Shown: positions 45,618 through 55,583 of the stretch, in pieces
Layout of the letters: every line of letters begins with the position of its first letter
How positions within the stretch are numbered: position 1 is the stretch's first letter
Source of the DNA: Nocardioides aromaticivorans
GTDB taxonomy: Bacteria; Actinomycetota; Actinomycetes; Propionibacteriales; Nocardioidaceae
Direction: 5' to 3'
NCBI RefSeq assembly: GCF_013408525.1
Contig: NZ_JACBZM010000001.1
Location: 2,542,001-2,606,000 of the forward strand
DNA length: 64,000 nucleotides
The notes under the pieces: model-generated
Told to the model about the DNA's origin: nothing
Databases searched by the model: none
What the model saw: only the letters and a program-made list of their open reading frames with translations
Translations under genes and position numbers: made by a program

Positions 45618-46454
45618 ATGACGCACCAGCTCCGGTACGAGGTGAACTGCTCGATCCTGTTCACCGAGCTGCCCCTCCTCGAGCGCCCCGCGGCCGTCAA
45701 GGCGGCCGGCTTCGACGCCGTCGAGTTCTGGTGGCCGTTCGCCGAGGCCGTGCCGGCCGACAAGGACGTCGACGCCTTCGTCGCGGCCGTCCGGGACGCC
45801 GGCGTCCAGCTCGTCGGCCTCAACTTCTTCGCCGGCGACATGCCCGCCGGTGACCGCGGCCTCGTGTCCTGGCCGGCCCGGTCGGCCGAGTTCCGCGACA
45901 ACGTCGACGTCACCGTCGGCATCGGCGAGCGGCTCGGCTGCACCGCCTTCAACGCGCTCTACGGCAACCGGCTCGAGGGCGTCGCCCCGGAGGCGCAGGA
46001 CGAGCTGGGTGCGGAGAGCCTCGCCCTGGCCGCCCGAGCCGCCGCCCGGATCGGCGGCACCGTCCTGGTCGAGCCGGTGAGTGGCGCCGAGCGCTACCCG
46101 CTGCTGACTGCGGCCGACGCCCTGGCCGTGATCGCCCGGGCCGTCGTCGCGGGAGCCGGCGAGGAGAACATCGGCCTCCTGGCCGACCTCTACCACCTGG
46201 CCGTCAACGGCGACGACGTCGACGCGGTGATCGCCCAGCACGCCGCCCGGGTCGCCCACGTGCAGATCGCCGACGCCCCCGGCCGCAACGAGCCCGGCAC
46301 CGGCAGCCTCCCGCTCGAGCGCCAGCTCGCCGCCCTCGAGGCCGTCGGGTACGACGGCTGGGTCGGCCTCGAGTACAAGCCCGCCACGACGTCCGCCGAC
46401 AGCTTCGCGTGGCTCCCGCGCGAGCGCCGCGCCGCCACCGCCACCACCCGCTGA
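45618..46454 (+). CDS. hyi: hydroxypyruvate isomerase
   Basis: A 278-residue TIM-barrel of the Hyi/xylose-isomerase-like family. The start LRYEVNCSILFTELPLLERPAAVKAAGFDAVEFWWPF and the LLADLYHLAVNGDDVDAVI and HVQIADAPGRNEPGTG segments are diagnostic. It interconverts tartronate semialdehyde and hydroxypyruvate. ATG 45618 lies just after the operators, with ACGAGAG before it; the long upstream extension is promoter. It is first in the operon hyi-glxR-gcl-glycerate kinase-FAH. Confidence 0.92.
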   Translation: MTHQLRYEVNCSILFTELPLLERPAAVKAAGFDAVEFWWPFAEAVPADKDVDAFVAAVRDAGVQLVGLNFFAGDMPAGDRGLVSWPARSAEFRDNVDVTVGIGERLGCTAFNALYGNRLEGVAPEAQDELGAESLALAARAAARIGGTVLVEPVSGAERYPLLTAADALAVIARAVVAGAGEENIGLLADLYHLAVNGDDVDAVIAQHAARVAHVQIADAPGRNEPGTGSLPLERQLAALEAVGYDGWVGLEYKPATTSADSFAWLPRERRAATATTR

Positions 46455-46479
46455 CCACCTCAGGAGAGGACCTCTTCCC

Positions 46480-47376
46480 ATGAGCAAGATCGCCTTCATC
46501 GGCCTCGGCATCATGGGCAGCCCGATGGCTGTCCACCTCGCCAACGCCGGCCACTCGGTCGCCGGCTACAACCGCACCCCGGACAAGGCTCAGCCGCTCG
46601 TCGAGGCGGGCGGCCGCGCCGCCGACTCGATCGCCGACGCCGTCCAGGGCGCCGACGTCGTCTGCGTGATGGTGCCGGACTCCCCGGACGTCGAGGCCGT
46701 CCTCGCCGGTGAGGGCGGTGTCTTCGAGAGCGCCGCTCCCGGTGCGCTGGTCATCGACTTCTCCAGCATCCGTCCCGATGTCACCGCCGCGCTCGCCGAG
46801 CAGGCGGCGGCCAAGGGCTTCCGCCTCCTCGACGCCCCCGTCTCGGGCGGTGAGGCCGGCGCCCGCAACGCCGCGCTGTCGATCATGGTCGGCGGGTCGG
46901 CCGACGACTTCGAGGCTGCCCGCGAGGTCTTCGACGTGGTCGGCAAGACCGTCGTCCACGTCGGCCCGAGTGGTGCCGGCCAGACCGTGAAGGCCGCCAA
47001 CCAGCTCATCGTCGCCGCCAACATCCAGGCGCTCGCCGAGGCCGTCGTCTTCCTCGAGGCCTACGGCGTCGACACGAAGGCCGCCCTCGAGGTCCTGGGC
47101 GGCGGCCTCGCCGGCTCGGCCGTGCTCAACCAGAAGAAGGAGAACATGCTGACCCGCTCCTTCCAGCCGGGCTTCCGCATCGAGCTCCACCACAAGGACC
47201 TCGGCATCGTCACCGCCGCCGCCCGCGAGGCGGGCGTCGTCGCTCCGCTCGGCGCGCTGGTCGCCCAGCTGATGGCGAGCGCGAGGGCCAACGGCGACGG
47301 CGGCCTGGACCACTCCGGCCTGCTGCGGGGCGTCGAGCGCCTCAGCGGCCGCACCTCCGAGAACGGGGAGAACTGA
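46480..47376 (+). CDS. glxR: 2-hydroxy-3-oxopropionate (tartronate semialdehyde) reductase
   Basis: A 298-residue beta-hydroxyacid dehydrogenase. [22 protein letters not shown] is the Rossmann start, [22 protein letters not shown] is the substrate-site signature, and the catalytic Lys is in [22 protein letters not shown]. It reduces tartronate semialdehyde to D-glycerate with NAD(P)H. The name here refers to the reductase, not the corynebacterial regulator GlxR. It lies 1 bp before gcl. Confidence 0.93.
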   Translation: MSKIAFIGLGIMGSPMAVHLANAGHSVAGYNRTPDKAQPLVEAGGRAADSIADAVQGADVVCVMVPDSPDVEAVLAGEGGVFESAAPGALVIDFSSIRPDVTAALAEQAAAKGFRLLDAPVSGGEAGARNAALSIMVGGSADDFEAAREVFDVVGKTVVHVGPSGAGQTVKAANQLIVAANIQALAEAVVFLEAYGVDTKAALEVLGGGLAGSAVLNQKKENMLTRSFQPGFRIELHHKDLGIVTAAAREAGVVAPLGALVAQLMASARANGDGGLDHSGLLRGVERLSGRTSENGEN

Positions 47377-47377
47377 C

Positions 47378-49153
47378 ATGGCACGCATGCGCGCGGTCGA
47401 CGCCGCCGTCCTGATCCTGGAGAAGGAGGGCGCCACGCAGCTCTTCGGACTGCCGGGTGCCGCGATCAACCCCTTCTACAGCGCGATGCGCAAGCACGGT
47501 GGCCTCAAGCACGTGCTCGCCCGCCACGTCGAGGCGGCCTCGCACATGGCCGAGGGCTACACGCGGGCGAAGGCCGGCAACATCGGCGTCTGCATCGGTA
47601 CGTCGGGCCCGGCCGGCACCGACATGGTCACCGGTCTCTACTCGGCGTCCGCCGACTCGATCCCGATCCTGTGCATCACCGGCCAGGCGCCGGTCGCGAA
47701 GCTGCACAAGGAGGACTTCCAGGCGGTCGACATCGCCTCCATCGCCCGGCCGCTGACCAAGATGGCGGTCACCGTGATGGAGCCCGCCCAGGTCCCCGGC
47801 ACCTTCCAGAAGGCCTTCCAGCTGATGCGCGAGGGCCGCCCCGGCCCGGTCCTGATCGACCTGCCGATCGACGTCCAGCAGACCGAGATCGAGTTCGACA
47901 TCGACACCTACGAGCCGCTGCCGGTCTCGAGGCCGGCCGCCAGCCGGGCGCAGGCGGAGAAGGCGCTCGACCTGCTCGCCGCGTCCGAGCGGCCGCTGAT
48001 CGTCGCCGGCGGTGGCATCGTCAACGCCGACGCCGCCGACCTGCTCGTCGAGCTCGCCGACGTCACGGGCGTCCCCGTCGTGCCGACCCTGATGGGCTGG
48101 GGCACCATCCCGGACGACCACCCGCTCAACGCCGGCATGGTCGGCCTGCAGACGTCGCACCGCTACGGCAACGCGACCATGCTCGCGAGCGACTTCGTCC
48201 TGGGCATCGGCAACCGGTGGGCCAACCGCCACACCGGGTCCGTCGAGACGTACACGAAGGGCCGCACCTTCGTGCACATCGACATCGAGCCGACCCAGAT
48301 CGGACGCGTCTTCGCGCCCGACTACAGCATCGTGTCCGACGCGAGGGCCGCGCTCGAGGTGCTCGTCGAGGTCGCCCGCGAGCGCGCCGCGGCCGGCTCG
48401 ATGGCGGACCGTTCCGACTGGGCCGAGGACTGCGCCGAGCGCAAGCGCACGCTGCAGCGCAAGACGCACTTCGAGGACATCCCGATCAAGCCGCAGCGCG
48501 TGTACGAGGAGATGAACCGCGCGTTCGGTGCTGACACCCGCTACGTCACGACCATCGGGCTCTCGCAGATCCAGGCGGCCCAGCTGCTGCACGTCTACAA
48601 GCCGCGGCACTGGATCAACGCCGGCCAGGCCGGCCCGCTGGGCTGGACCCTGCCCGCCGCGCTGGGCGTCGCGACCGCCGACCCCGAGGGCCAGGTCGTC
48701 GCGCTGTCGGGCGACTACGACTTCCAGTTCCTCGTCGAGGAGCTGGCGGTGGGTGCCCAGTTCAACATCCCCTACATCCACGTCGTCGTGAACAACTCCT
48801 ATCTCGGCCTGATCCGCCAGGCCCAGCGCGGGTTCGAGATGGACTACTGCGTGCAGCTGTCCTTCGACAACGTCAACAGCCCCGAGGTCAACGGCTACGG
48901 CGTCGACCACCTCAAGGTGGCCGAGGGCTTGGGGTGCAAGGCGCTGCGGGTCACCGACCCGGCCGACCTCGGCGCGGCCTTCGAGAAGGCCAAGGCGCTG
49001 ATGGCGGAGTACCGCGTCCCCGTCCTGGTCGAGGTGATCCTCGAGCGCGTCACCAACGTGTCGATGGGCCTGGAGATCGACGGCGTCGTCGAGTTCGAGG
49101 ACCTCGCCGAGCGCGGCGAGCACGCCCCGACCGCGCTGGTCCCGCTGGACTGA
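47378..49153 (+). CDS. gcl: glyoxylate carboligase (tartronate-semialdehyde synthase)
   Basis: A 591-residue ThDP enzyme, the usual Gcl length. The usual catalytic Glu region reads [17 protein letters not shown], with the Val characteristic of Gcl in place of Glu. The ThDP/Mg site is [15 protein letters not shown]...[12 protein letters not shown]. It joins two glyoxylates into tartronate semialdehyde and CO2. This is the committed step of glyoxylate assimilation in the operon. Confidence 0.95.
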   Translation: MARMRAVDAAVLILEKEGATQLFGLPGAAINPFYSAMRKHGGLKHVLARHVEAASHMAEGYTRAKAGNIGVCIGTSGPAGTDMVTGLYSASADSIPILCITGQAPVAKLHKEDFQAVDIASIARPLTKMAVTVMEPAQVPGTFQKAFQLMREGRPGPVLIDLPIDVQQTEIEFDIDTYEPLPVSRPAASRAQAEKALDLLAASERPLIVAGGGIVNADAADLLVELADVTGVPVVPTLMGWGTIPDDHPLNAGMVGLQTSHRYGNATMLASDFVLGIGNRWANRHTGSVETYTKGRTFVHIDIEPTQIGRVFAPDYSIVSDARAALEVLVEVARERAAAGSMADRSDWAEDCAERKRTLQRKTHFEDIPIKPQRVYEEMNRAFGADTRYVTTIGLSQIQAAQLLHVYKPRHWINAGQAGPLGWTLPAALGVATADPEGQVVALSGDYDFQFLVEELAVGAQFNIPYIHVVVNNSYLGLIRQAQRGFEMDYCVQLSFDNVNSPEVNGYGVDHLKVAEGLGCKALRVTDPADLGAAFEKAKALMAEYRVPVLVEVILERVTNVSMGLEIDGVVEFEDLAERGEHAPTALVPLD

Positions 49154-49164
49154 GCGGAGTCCCC

Positions 49165-50313
49165 GTGCAGCCGCGCGTGCTGGTCGCCTCCGACAAGTTC
49201 AAGGGATCGCTCACCGCCGCCGAGGTCGCGGCGGCGGTGGGCGCGGGTGTACGACGCGTCCTCCCCGACGCCGTCGTCGACGCGGCCCCGGTCGCCGACG
49301 GCGGCGACGGGACCCTCGCCGCGGCGGAGGCCGCGGGCTTCGCGCTGGTGCCCGTCACCGTCACCGGTCCGACGGGCGAGCCGGTCCGCACGTCGTACGC
49401 CCGCCGCGGCGACCTCGCGGTCGTCGAGCTGGCCGACGCCGCCGGCCTGGTGCGCCTGCCCGGCGACCCGGACCCGTTGCGGGCCTCCAGCCGCGGCGCC
49501 GGCGAGGCGCTGGCCGCCGCGGTCGACGCGGGCTGCCGCGAGGTCGTGCTCGGCATCGGCGGCAGCGCGAGCACGGACGGCGGGGCCGGCCTGCTGCGCG
49601 GACTCGGCGCGCGGCTGCTCGATGCGGATGGTGCGGACGTCGCCGACGGCGGCGGGTCCCTCCACGAGGCGGCGCGGGTCGAGCTCGACGACGTGCGCCG
49701 CCGGATCGCCGGCGTGGTCGTCACCGTGGCCTGCGACGTCGACAACCCGCTCACCGGTCCCCGCGGCGCCGCCGCGGTCTACGGGCCGCAGAAGGGCGCC
49801 ACCCCCGACGACGTACGACGCCTCGACGCCTCTCTCGGCCACTGGGCCGACCTGCTGGCGACTGCCACCGGGGCCGACGTCCGCGACCACCCGGGTGCCG
49901 GCGCGGCCGGCGGCGTCGGCTTCGCGGCGCTCGCGGTGCTCGGCGCCGAGCTGCGCTCCGGGATCGAGCTCGTGCTCGACCTGGTGGGCTTCGAGAACCT
50001 GCTCACCGGGGCCGACCTCGTCGTCACCGGCGAGGGCGCCCTGGACGAGCAGACCCTGCACGGCAAGGCGCCCGCGGGTGTCGCGGCCGCGGCCGGGCGG
50101 GCCGGCGTGCCCGTGGTCGCCGTCTGCGGGGTCAACCGGCTCGACCCGGCCCGGATGCGCGCGGCGGGCATCGAGGCGGCCTACGCGCTCGCGAACATCG
50201 AGCCCGACCTGCAGCGCTGCCTGACCGACGGCATCCCCCTGCTCCACCAGCTCGGCGAGCGCATCGCCGCCGAGCACCTCGTCCCGGCCCTCCGGACCAA
50301 GGAGAACGCATGA
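49165..50313 (+). CDS. glycerate kinase (type I, GarK/GlxK-like)
   Basis: A 382-residue kinase. VLVASDKFKGSLTAAEVAAAV and DGGDGTL at the start, LGIGGSASTDGGAGLL in the middle and VVTGEGALDEQTLHGKAP near the end are signature motifs of the glycerate kinase type I family, which yields 2-phosphoglycerate. The GTG start has GGAG 6 nt upstream. The product needs enolase and then pyruvate kinase, and a pyk gene at 57917 carries the same operator motif. Confidence 0.92.
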   Translation: MQPRVLVASDKFKGSLTAAEVAAAVGAGVRRVLPDAVVDAAPVADGGDGTLAAAEAAGFALVPVTVTGPTGEPVRTSYARRGDLAVVELADAAGLVRLPGDPDPLRASSRGAGEALAAAVDAGCREVVLGIGGSASTDGGAGLLRGLGARLLDADGADVADGGGSLHEAARVELDDVRRRIAGVVVTVACDVDNPLTGPRGAAAVYGPQKGATPDDVRRLDASLGHWADLLATATGADVRDHPGAGAAGGVGFAALAVLGAELRSGIELVLDLVGFENLLTGADLVVTGEGALDEQTLHGKAPAGVAAAAGRAGVPVVAVCGVNRLDPARMRAAGIEAAYALANIEPDLQRCLTDGIPLLHQLGERIAAEHLVPALRTKENA

Positions 50314-51179
50314 AGCTGCTCCGAGTGGGCCCGCCCGGCCGTGAGCGGCCCGCGGGCCTCGACGCCGACGGCGTGCTGCGTGACCTGTCGCCGGTCGTGC
50401 CCGAGATCGACGGCGACCTGCTCGGCGACCCGGTGCGGCTGCGCGTCGTACGGGAGGCGCTGGCGGCGGGCGTGCTGCCGCTGGTCCCGGACGGGACCCG
50501 GATCGGGCCCCCCGTCGCGCGGCCCGGCAAGGTCATCGGCATCGGGCTCAACTACGAGGACCACGCGGAGGAGGCCGGGGCGCAGATCCCCGACGAGCCG
50601 GTGGTCTTCCTCAAGCCGTCGACCTCCGTCTCCGGTCCGTACGACCCGGTCGAGCTGCCGCCCGGCTCGACGACGAGCGACCACGAGGTCGAGCTCGGCG
50701 TCGTGGTCGGCCGGCGGCTGACCCGGTGCGCCTCCGTCGAGGAGGCCCTTGCCGCGGTCGGTGGCTACCTGACCGCCGACGACCTCAGCGAGCGCTCGCG
50801 GATCGCGGCCGGCCCGACCTGGGCGAAGGGCAAGTGTGCGGACACGTTCACGCCGATCGGTCCCTGGCTGGTGACCCCCGACGAGGTCGCGGACCCGCAG
50901 GCGCTCAGCCTGGAGCTGTGGGTCGACGGCGAGCGCCGGCAGTGCGGCTCGACCGCCCGGATGGCCCACGGCGTGGGCGCCCTGCTCGCCTACGTGAGCA
51001 CCCTGATGACCCTCGAGCCCGGCGACCTGCTGCTGACGGGCACGCCCGGCGGCGTCGCCGCCGGACGGCCCGAGCCGCGGCCCTTCCTCCGGGAGGGGCA
51101 GGTCGTGGAGGCTGAGGTCCAGGGCCTGGGGCGCCAGCGCACGCCGGTCGTGGAACCAGCCTTGACCGGCGCGCGATGA
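50310..51179 (+). CDS. fumarylacetoacetate hydrolase-family protein, candidate ureidoglycolate lyase
   Basis: A 289-residue FAH-family enzyme. The IGIGLNYEDHAEEAG stretch, the metal-binding SDHEVELGVVVGRR and GKCADTFTPIGPWLV with LLTGTPGGVAAGR are classic. Members hydrolyse or cleave C-C or C-N bonds of keto acids. In several purine clusters an FAH-fold gene is annotated as ureidoglycolate lyase, and no AllA-type gene is seen here, so this is the best candidate for releasing glyoxylate. It overlaps the glycerate kinase stop by 4 nt, and its 3' end contains the -35 of the allB promoter. Confidence 0.8.
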   Translation: MKLLRVGPPGRERPAGLDADGVLRDLSPVVPEIDGDLLGDPVRLRVVREALAAGVLPLVPDGTRIGPPVARPGKVIGIGLNYEDHAEEAGAQIPDEPVVFLKPSTSVSGPYDPVELPPGSTTSDHEVELGVVVGRRLTRCASVEEALAAVGGYLTADDLSERSRIAAGPTWAKGKCADTFTPIGPWLVTPDEVADPQALSLELWVDGERRQCGSTARMAHGVGALLAYVSTLMTLEPGDLLLTGTPGGVAAGRPEPRPFLREGQVVEAEVQGLGRQRTPVVEPALTGAR

Positions 51180-51226
51180 CCGGCGTAACTTTTCTCACAA
51201 CAGAAATGGCTTTCCATGATGCGGAA
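51162..51226 (+). promoter_or_regulatory. promoter and paired IclR-type operators of the allantoinase operon
   Basis: TTGACC (51162, inside the end of the FAH gene), an 18-nt spacer and TAACTT (51186-51191). Operator 1 TTTCT-CACAA-CAGAA (51191-51205) starts on the last base of the -10. Operator 2 TTCCA-TGATG-CGGAA (51212-51226) is 21 bp downstream. Confidence 0.75.
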
Positions 51227-51248
51227 TGACGAGTCCGGAGGTGAGGAC

Positions 51249-52592
51249 GTGGGTCGCGACCTGGACCTGGTGATCCGCGCGCAGCGGGTGGTGGCCCGGC
51301 ACGGTGAGGTCGCACGCTGCATCGGCGTGCGCGACGGCAAGATCGTCGCGATCGAGCCGATCACCTCCGACCTGGACGCGCCCGAGGTGCTCGAGCTCGG
51401 CCCCGACGAGGTGCTCATGCCCGGCGTCGTCGACTCGCACGTGCACGTCAACGACCCCGGCCGCACCGAGTGGGAGGGCTTCTCGTCCGCCACCCGGGCC
51501 GCGGCCGCCGGCGGCGTCACGACGATCGTCGACATGCCGCTCAACAGCATCCCGCCGACCTGCGACGTACCGGCCCTGGAGCTGAAGCGGAAGACCGCGG
51601 AGAGCCAGGCCTTCGTCGACGTCGGTTTCTGGGGCGGCGCGATCCCGGGCAACGTTCCGGAGCTGCGCGCGCTGCACGACGCCGGTGTCTTCGGCTTCAA
51701 GTGCTTCCTGTTGCACTCGGGCGTCGACGAGTTCCCGCACCTCGACCCCGAGCAGCTCGAGGAGGCGATGCGCGAGATCCAGTCCTTCGATGGGCTGATG
51801 ATCGTGCACGCCGAGGACACGCACGCCATCGAGCGCGCGCCCGACCCGCACGGCGAGACCTACGAGGACTTCCTGCACAGCCGCCCGCGCGGCGCCGAGA
51901 ACCTCGCCGTCGCACAGGTCATCGAGCTCGCGCGCTGGACCGGCTGCCGGGTCCACATCCTCCACGTCTCCAGCTCCGACGTGCTCGCGATGCTCGCCTC
52001 GGCCCGCCGCGACGGCGTGAAGATCACCGCCGAGACCTGCCCGCACTACCTGACCTTCTCGGCCGAGGAGATCCCCGACGGCGCGACGCAGTACAAGTGC
52101 TGCCCGCCGATCCGCGAGGCCGCCAACCGCGAGCTGCTGTGGCAGGGCCTGCGCGACGGCGTCATCGACCTCGTCGTCTCCGACCACTCGCCGTCGACGC
52201 CCGACCTGAAGTGCTTCGACACCGGCGACTTCGGTGTCGCGTGGGGTGGCATCTCCTCCCTCCAGCTCGGCCTCTCCGCCGTGTGGACCGAGGCGCGCCG
52301 CCGCGGCTTCACCCTCGTCGACATCGCCCGGTGGATGTCCCAGGCGCCGGCCGTCCAGGCCGGGCTGCGCGGCAAGGGCCGCATCGACCTCGGGTACGAC
52401 GCCGACTTCTGCGTCTTCGCCCCCGACGACGCCTTCGTGGTCGACGTCGCCAAGCTGCACCACAAGAACGCAGTCACGCCGTACCACGGCCGGCCGCTCG
52501 CGGGCGTCGTCCGCTCGACGTGGCTGCGTGGCGAGAGGATCGACATCGACGCCGCCCCGAAGGGCCGGCTGCTGACCCGAGGAGGAGCCTGA
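51249..52592 (+). CDS. allB: allantoinase
   Basis: A 447-residue cyclic amidohydrolase. The binuclear site appears as [18 protein letters not shown] (HxH), the carboxylated Lys in [31 protein letters not shown] and SDHSPST (Asp). It hydrolyses (S)-allantoin to allantoate. GTG 51249 with GGAGG 7 nt upstream is chosen; the in-frame ATG at 51216 falls within operator 2. allE follows 2 bp later. Confidence 0.94.
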   Translation: MGRDLDLVIRAQRVVARHGEVARCIGVRDGKIVAIEPITSDLDAPEVLELGPDEVLMPGVVDSHVHVNDPGRTEWEGFSSATRAAAAGGVTTIVDMPLNSIPPTCDVPALELKRKTAESQAFVDVGFWGGAIPGNVPELRALHDAGVFGFKCFLLHSGVDEFPHLDPEQLEEAMREIQSFDGLMIVHAEDTHAIERAPDPHGETYEDFLHSRPRGAENLAVAQVIELARWTGCRVHILHVSSSDVLAMLASARRDGVKITAETCPHYLTFSAEEIPDGATQYKCCPPIREAANRELLWQGLRDGVIDLVVSDHSPSTPDLKCFDTGDFGVAWGGISSLQLGLSAVWTEARRRGFTLVDIARWMSQAPAVQAGLRGKGRIDLGYDADFCVFAPDDAFVVDVAKLHHKNAVTPYHGRPLAGVVRSTWLRGERIDIDAAPKGRLLTRGGA

Positions 52593-52594
52593 TC

Positions 52595-53431
52595 GTGACC
52601 GACCAGCCCCGCTACTACGCACCGACCGGCGGCCACCCGGACCAGCGTGAGCTGACCACCGACCGCGCCGTCTTCACCGAGGCCTACGCCGTCCTCCCGC
52701 GCGGGACGATGCGCGACATCGTCACCAGCAACCTGCCCTTCTGGGAGGGCACCCGGCTGTGGGTGATCGCCCGGCCGCTGTCCGGCTTCGCGGAGACCTT
52801 CTCGCAGTACATCGTCGAGGTCTCGCCCGGCGGCGGCAGCGACAGGCCGGAGCTCGACCCGGGCGCCGAGGGCGTGCTCTTCGTCGTCGAGGGTGCGCTG
52901 ACGCTGGCGATCGAGGGCGAGAAGCACGAGCTCGCGCCCGGCGGCTACGCCTTCCTGCCGCCCGGCTCGGCGTGGACGCTGCACAACACCAGCGACCAGG
53001 TCGCCCGCTTCCACTGGATCCGCAAGGCCTACCAGCGCGTCGACGGCATCGACGTGCCCGAGGCGTTCGTGACCAACGAGGTCGACGTACCCGGGGGCGA
53101 GATGCCGGGCACCAACGGCGCCTGGCGCACGCAGCGCTTCGTCGACCCGGGCGACGTGCGCCACGACATGCACGTCAACATCGTCAGCTTCGAGCCCGGC
53201 GGCGCGATCCCGTTCCCGGAGACGCACGTCATGGAGCACGGCCTCTACGTGCTCGAGGGCAAGGCCGTCTACCTGCTCAACAAGGACTGGGTGGAGGTGC
53301 AGGAGGGTGACTTCATGTGGCTGCGCGCCTTCTGCCCGCAGGCCTGCTACGCGGGCGGCCCGGGACGCTTCCGCTACCTGCTCTACAAGGACGTCAACCG
53401 CCACGCGGTGCTCTCGCGCCAGTTCGTCTGA
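52595..53431 (+). CDS. allE: (S)-ureidoglycine aminohydrolase
   Basis: A 278-residue bicupin. The first cupin has EGVLFVVEGALTLAIEG, and the second has the Mn-binding PFPETHVMEHGLYVLEGKAVYLLNKDW with WLRAFCPQACYA. It releases ammonia from (S)-ureidoglycine to give (S)-ureidoglycolate. It is preceded by GGAGGAG and the GTG at 52595. The enzyme that makes its substrate, allantoate amidohydrolase, is not found in this window. Confidence 0.92.
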   Translation: MTDQPRYYAPTGGHPDQRELTTDRAVFTEAYAVLPRGTMRDIVTSNLPFWEGTRLWVIARPLSGFAETFSQYIVEVSPGGGSDRPELDPGAEGVLFVVEGALTLAIEGEKHELAPGGYAFLPPGSAWTLHNTSDQVARFHWIRKAYQRVDGIDVPEAFVTNEVDVPGGEMPGTNGAWRTQRFVDPGDVRHDMHVNIVSFEPGGAIPFPETHVMEHGLYVLEGKAVYLLNKDWVEVQEGDFMWLRAFCPQACYAGGPGRFRYLLYKDVNRHAVLSRQFV

Positions 53432-53455
53432 CGGTCGACCGGGGGTGCTCGTCTG

Positions 53456-54199
53456 ATGCCGGTCGCCGTCGTCACCGGGGCCGGCTCCGGCCTGGGCCGG
53501 GTGATCGCCGTCGCCCTCGGCGAGGCCGGGTACGACGTTGCGCTGCTCGGCCGCACCCGCGACTCGCTCGAGGGCACGGCGTCCGCGCTGGGGTCGGGCG
53601 GGTCGGCGCTGGTGCTGCCCACCGACGTCGCCGACACCGCCCAGGTCGACGCCGCCTTCGCGGCGGTCGTCGAGGCCTGGGGGCGCGTGGACCTACTGGT
53701 CAACAACGCCGGCACCTTCGGGCCGTCGGGGGACGTCGACGAGCTCGCCGTCGAGGACTTCGCGGCGACCCTGGCGGTCAACGTCACCGGCTCCTTCCTC
53801 TGCGCCCGGGCCGCCTTCGCGCAGATGAAGCGGCAACAGCCTCGCGGTGGGCGGATCATCAACAACGGCTCGATCTCCGCGCACGTGCCGCGCCCCGGCA
53901 GTGCGGCGTACACGACCTCGAAGCACGCGATCACCGGGCTGACGAAGGCCCTCGCGCTCGACGGCCGCGCCCACGACATCGCGGCCGGGCAGGTCGACAT
54001 CGGCAACGCCGCCACGGAGATGACGGCCGGCATCGCGGTCGGTGCCCGTCAGGCCGACGGGTCCGTGCGCGCGGAGCCGACCTTCGACCCGCAGCACGTG
54101 GCCGACGCGGTGGTCGCGATGGCACGGCTGCCGCTCGGGGTCAGCGTGCCGGCGATGACGATCCTTGCGACGGGGATGCCGTACGCGGGTCGGGGCTGA
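53456..54199 (+). CDS. SDR family oxidoreductase
   Basis: A 247-residue short-chain dehydrogenase: TGAGSGLG near residue 7, NNAGTFG, NNGSISAHVPRPGSAAYTTSKHAI (Ser, Tyr-x-x-x-Lys). It is 24 bp after allE, so probably co-transcribed with allB-allE and under the same operators. A role in oxidising ureidoglycolate or a related hydroxy acid is possible but not supported by specific residues. Its 3' end overlaps the convergent PAP2 gene by 59 bp. Confidence 0.85.
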   Translation: MPVAVVTGAGSGLGRVIAVALGEAGYDVALLGRTRDSLEGTASALGSGGSALVLPTDVADTAQVDAAFAAVVEAWGRVDLLVNNAGTFGPSGDVDELAVEDFAATLAVNVTGSFLCARAAFAQMKRQQPRGGRIINNGSISAHVPRPGSAAYTTSKHAITGLTKALALDGRAHDIAAGQVDIGNAATEMTAGIAVGARQADGSVRAEPTFDPQHVADAVVAMARLPLGVSVPAMTILATGMPYAGRG

Positions 54200-55187
54200 G
54201 CTCCTCCCCGTCGGCCAGGGCCGTCTTGCGCCGTCGGTCCCACAGCGCCCAGCCGACGACCACGACCGCGACGAGGAGCCCGCCGGCGATCTCGTCGACG
54301 ACATAGTGCTCGGCGTAGTAGACGAGCGAGAACAGCATGCTCGCGGGGTAGAGCAGCACGGTCCAGCGCCACGGGCTGCGGAAGTGGCTGACCACCCACC
54401 ACGCGATGAAGATCGCGAGCGCGGAGTGCAGCGAGGGCATCGCCGCGACCTGGTTGCCGATGGACGAGAGGTCCTGCTGCGCGGTCGTCGCGTGGGTCGC
54501 CGTCGTGGAGCGGGTCGAGGCGGTGAGGTCGAACCAGCCGCGCCCGGTGATCCGGGCGACGTCGCTGGTGAGGTACCCGTCGCGCGCGGCCATCCACGGC
54601 GGCGCCATCGGGTAGAGGATGTAGCCGGCGACCGAGAGCAGCATGATCGCCAGGTAGCGCCGCATGTAGCCGGTCCACGCCGTGCGGTTGCGCTTCCACA
54701 GCACGGCGCCGATGGCGAGCGCCGCGAAGAAGTGGGAGTAGTAGACGGTGGTCAGCACGACGTCGTACCAGGCGGGGGCCATGGACTGCCGGCACGGGAC
54801 GCCGCAGAGGTGCTCCTGGAGGAACTCCGTCGGCAGGGTCCCGCCGAAGAGCCACCGGTCGGCATCGATCGGCCACTGGTAGCTGACGCTGAGGATGCCG
54901 AGGTTGTCCGAGACGCCGCGGCTGTAGAGGTAGAGGAGCAGTACGGCGAAGGGCGGCCACCAGTCCCGCAGGAACACCAGGTGCTCGCGCACCGGCCGCC
55001 GCACGTCCCACGCCACCGTCGCCAGCCACAGGATGATCACGACCTGGTAGCCCTGCCGGGGCAGCCCGCGGGTCTCCAGCCAGGTCGCCAACCCGGCCAC
55101 GAAGAGCAGGGCTCCAGCGATGCGGGCGGCATCGATCCGCGCCAGGGCGGGCTGAACCACCGCCGCTTCCGCGTCGCCGCCTGTCAT
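54141..55187 (-). CDS. PAP2 superfamily / inositolphosphotransferase-like membrane protein
   Basis: A 348-residue protein with about six to eight membrane helices. The phosphatase-type motifs are QVAAMPSLHSALAIF (SxHS) and YYAEHYVVDEIAGGL (H-x3-D), as in Aur1/Ipt1-like PAP2 proteins. It probably moves or removes a phosphate headgroup on a lipid at the outer membrane face. It converges with the SDR gene: 59 bp of coding overlap in opposite strands. Confidence 0.82.
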   Translation of the reverse strand: MTGGDAEAAVVQPALARIDAARIAGALLFVAGLATWLETRGLPRQGYQVVIILWLATVAWDVRRPVREHLVFLRDWWPPFAVLLLYLYSRGVSDNLGILSVSYQWPIDADRWLFGGTLPTEFLQEHLCGVPCRQSMAPAWYDVVLTTVYYSHFFAALAIGAVLWKRNRTAWTGYMRRYLAIMLLSVAGYILYPMAPPWMAARDGYLTSDVARITGRGWFDLTASTRSTTATHATTAQQDLSSIGNQVAAMPSLHSALAIFIAWWVVSHFRSPWRWTVLLYPASMLFSLVYYAEHYVVDEIAGGLLVAVVVVGWALWDRRRKTALADGEELSPDPRTASPSQGSSSPAR

Positions 55188-55309
55188 CCGGACCTCCCGC
55201 AGGGGAGGGTATCGGGCGCCGCCGACAGGTTGCGAGAGGGTTTGCCAGTTCGAGCTCGGGTTCGGCTGTTTCCCGGCCGGTCAGGAGTGCTCCGTCGTAC
55301 CGTCACGGC

Positions 55310-55579
55310 ATGCGGTACTCGACCGAGGTCGAGAAGGTCTGCTTCGTCGTCACCCTCACGCTGTCCGGCGCGGCGCTCTTCGTCGTGCTCCTGCAGGTGG
55401 GCGGTGACGGGCCGACCTGGTGGTACCTCGTGCCCTTCGCGATCCCCGCCGTCGTCGCCGTGGTCGTCGCGAGCCGGAACCGCCACCTGGCGACGTCGAT
55501 CCTGGTCGGGGCACTGATCGGCGCGGGTGCGGTGCTCGTCGGCATGTTCGCGCTCCTCGCGATGATGATGACCAGCTAG
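55310..55579 (+). CDS. small membrane protein, hypothetical
   Basis: An 89-residue protein with three hydrophobic helices (VCFVVTLTLSGAALFVVLL, WYLVPFAIPAVVAVVV, LVGALIGAGAVLVGMFALLA). No family is recognised. It starts 122 bp from the divergent PAP2 gene and is 4 bp before the next hypothetical gene, suggesting a small operon. No clear ribosome-binding site is seen at the ATG. Confidence 0.65.
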   Translation: MRYSTEVEKVCFVVTLTLSGAALFVVLLQVGGDGPTWWYLVPFAIPAVVAVVVASRNRHLATSILVGALIGAGAVLVGMFALLAMMMTS

Positions 55580-55583
55580 GCCA

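Noticed and set aside
51216..51248. Allantoinase start at ATG 51216
   Set aside because: This ATG is inside operator 2 and lacks a ribosome-binding site; GTG 51249 has GGAGG at 7 nt.
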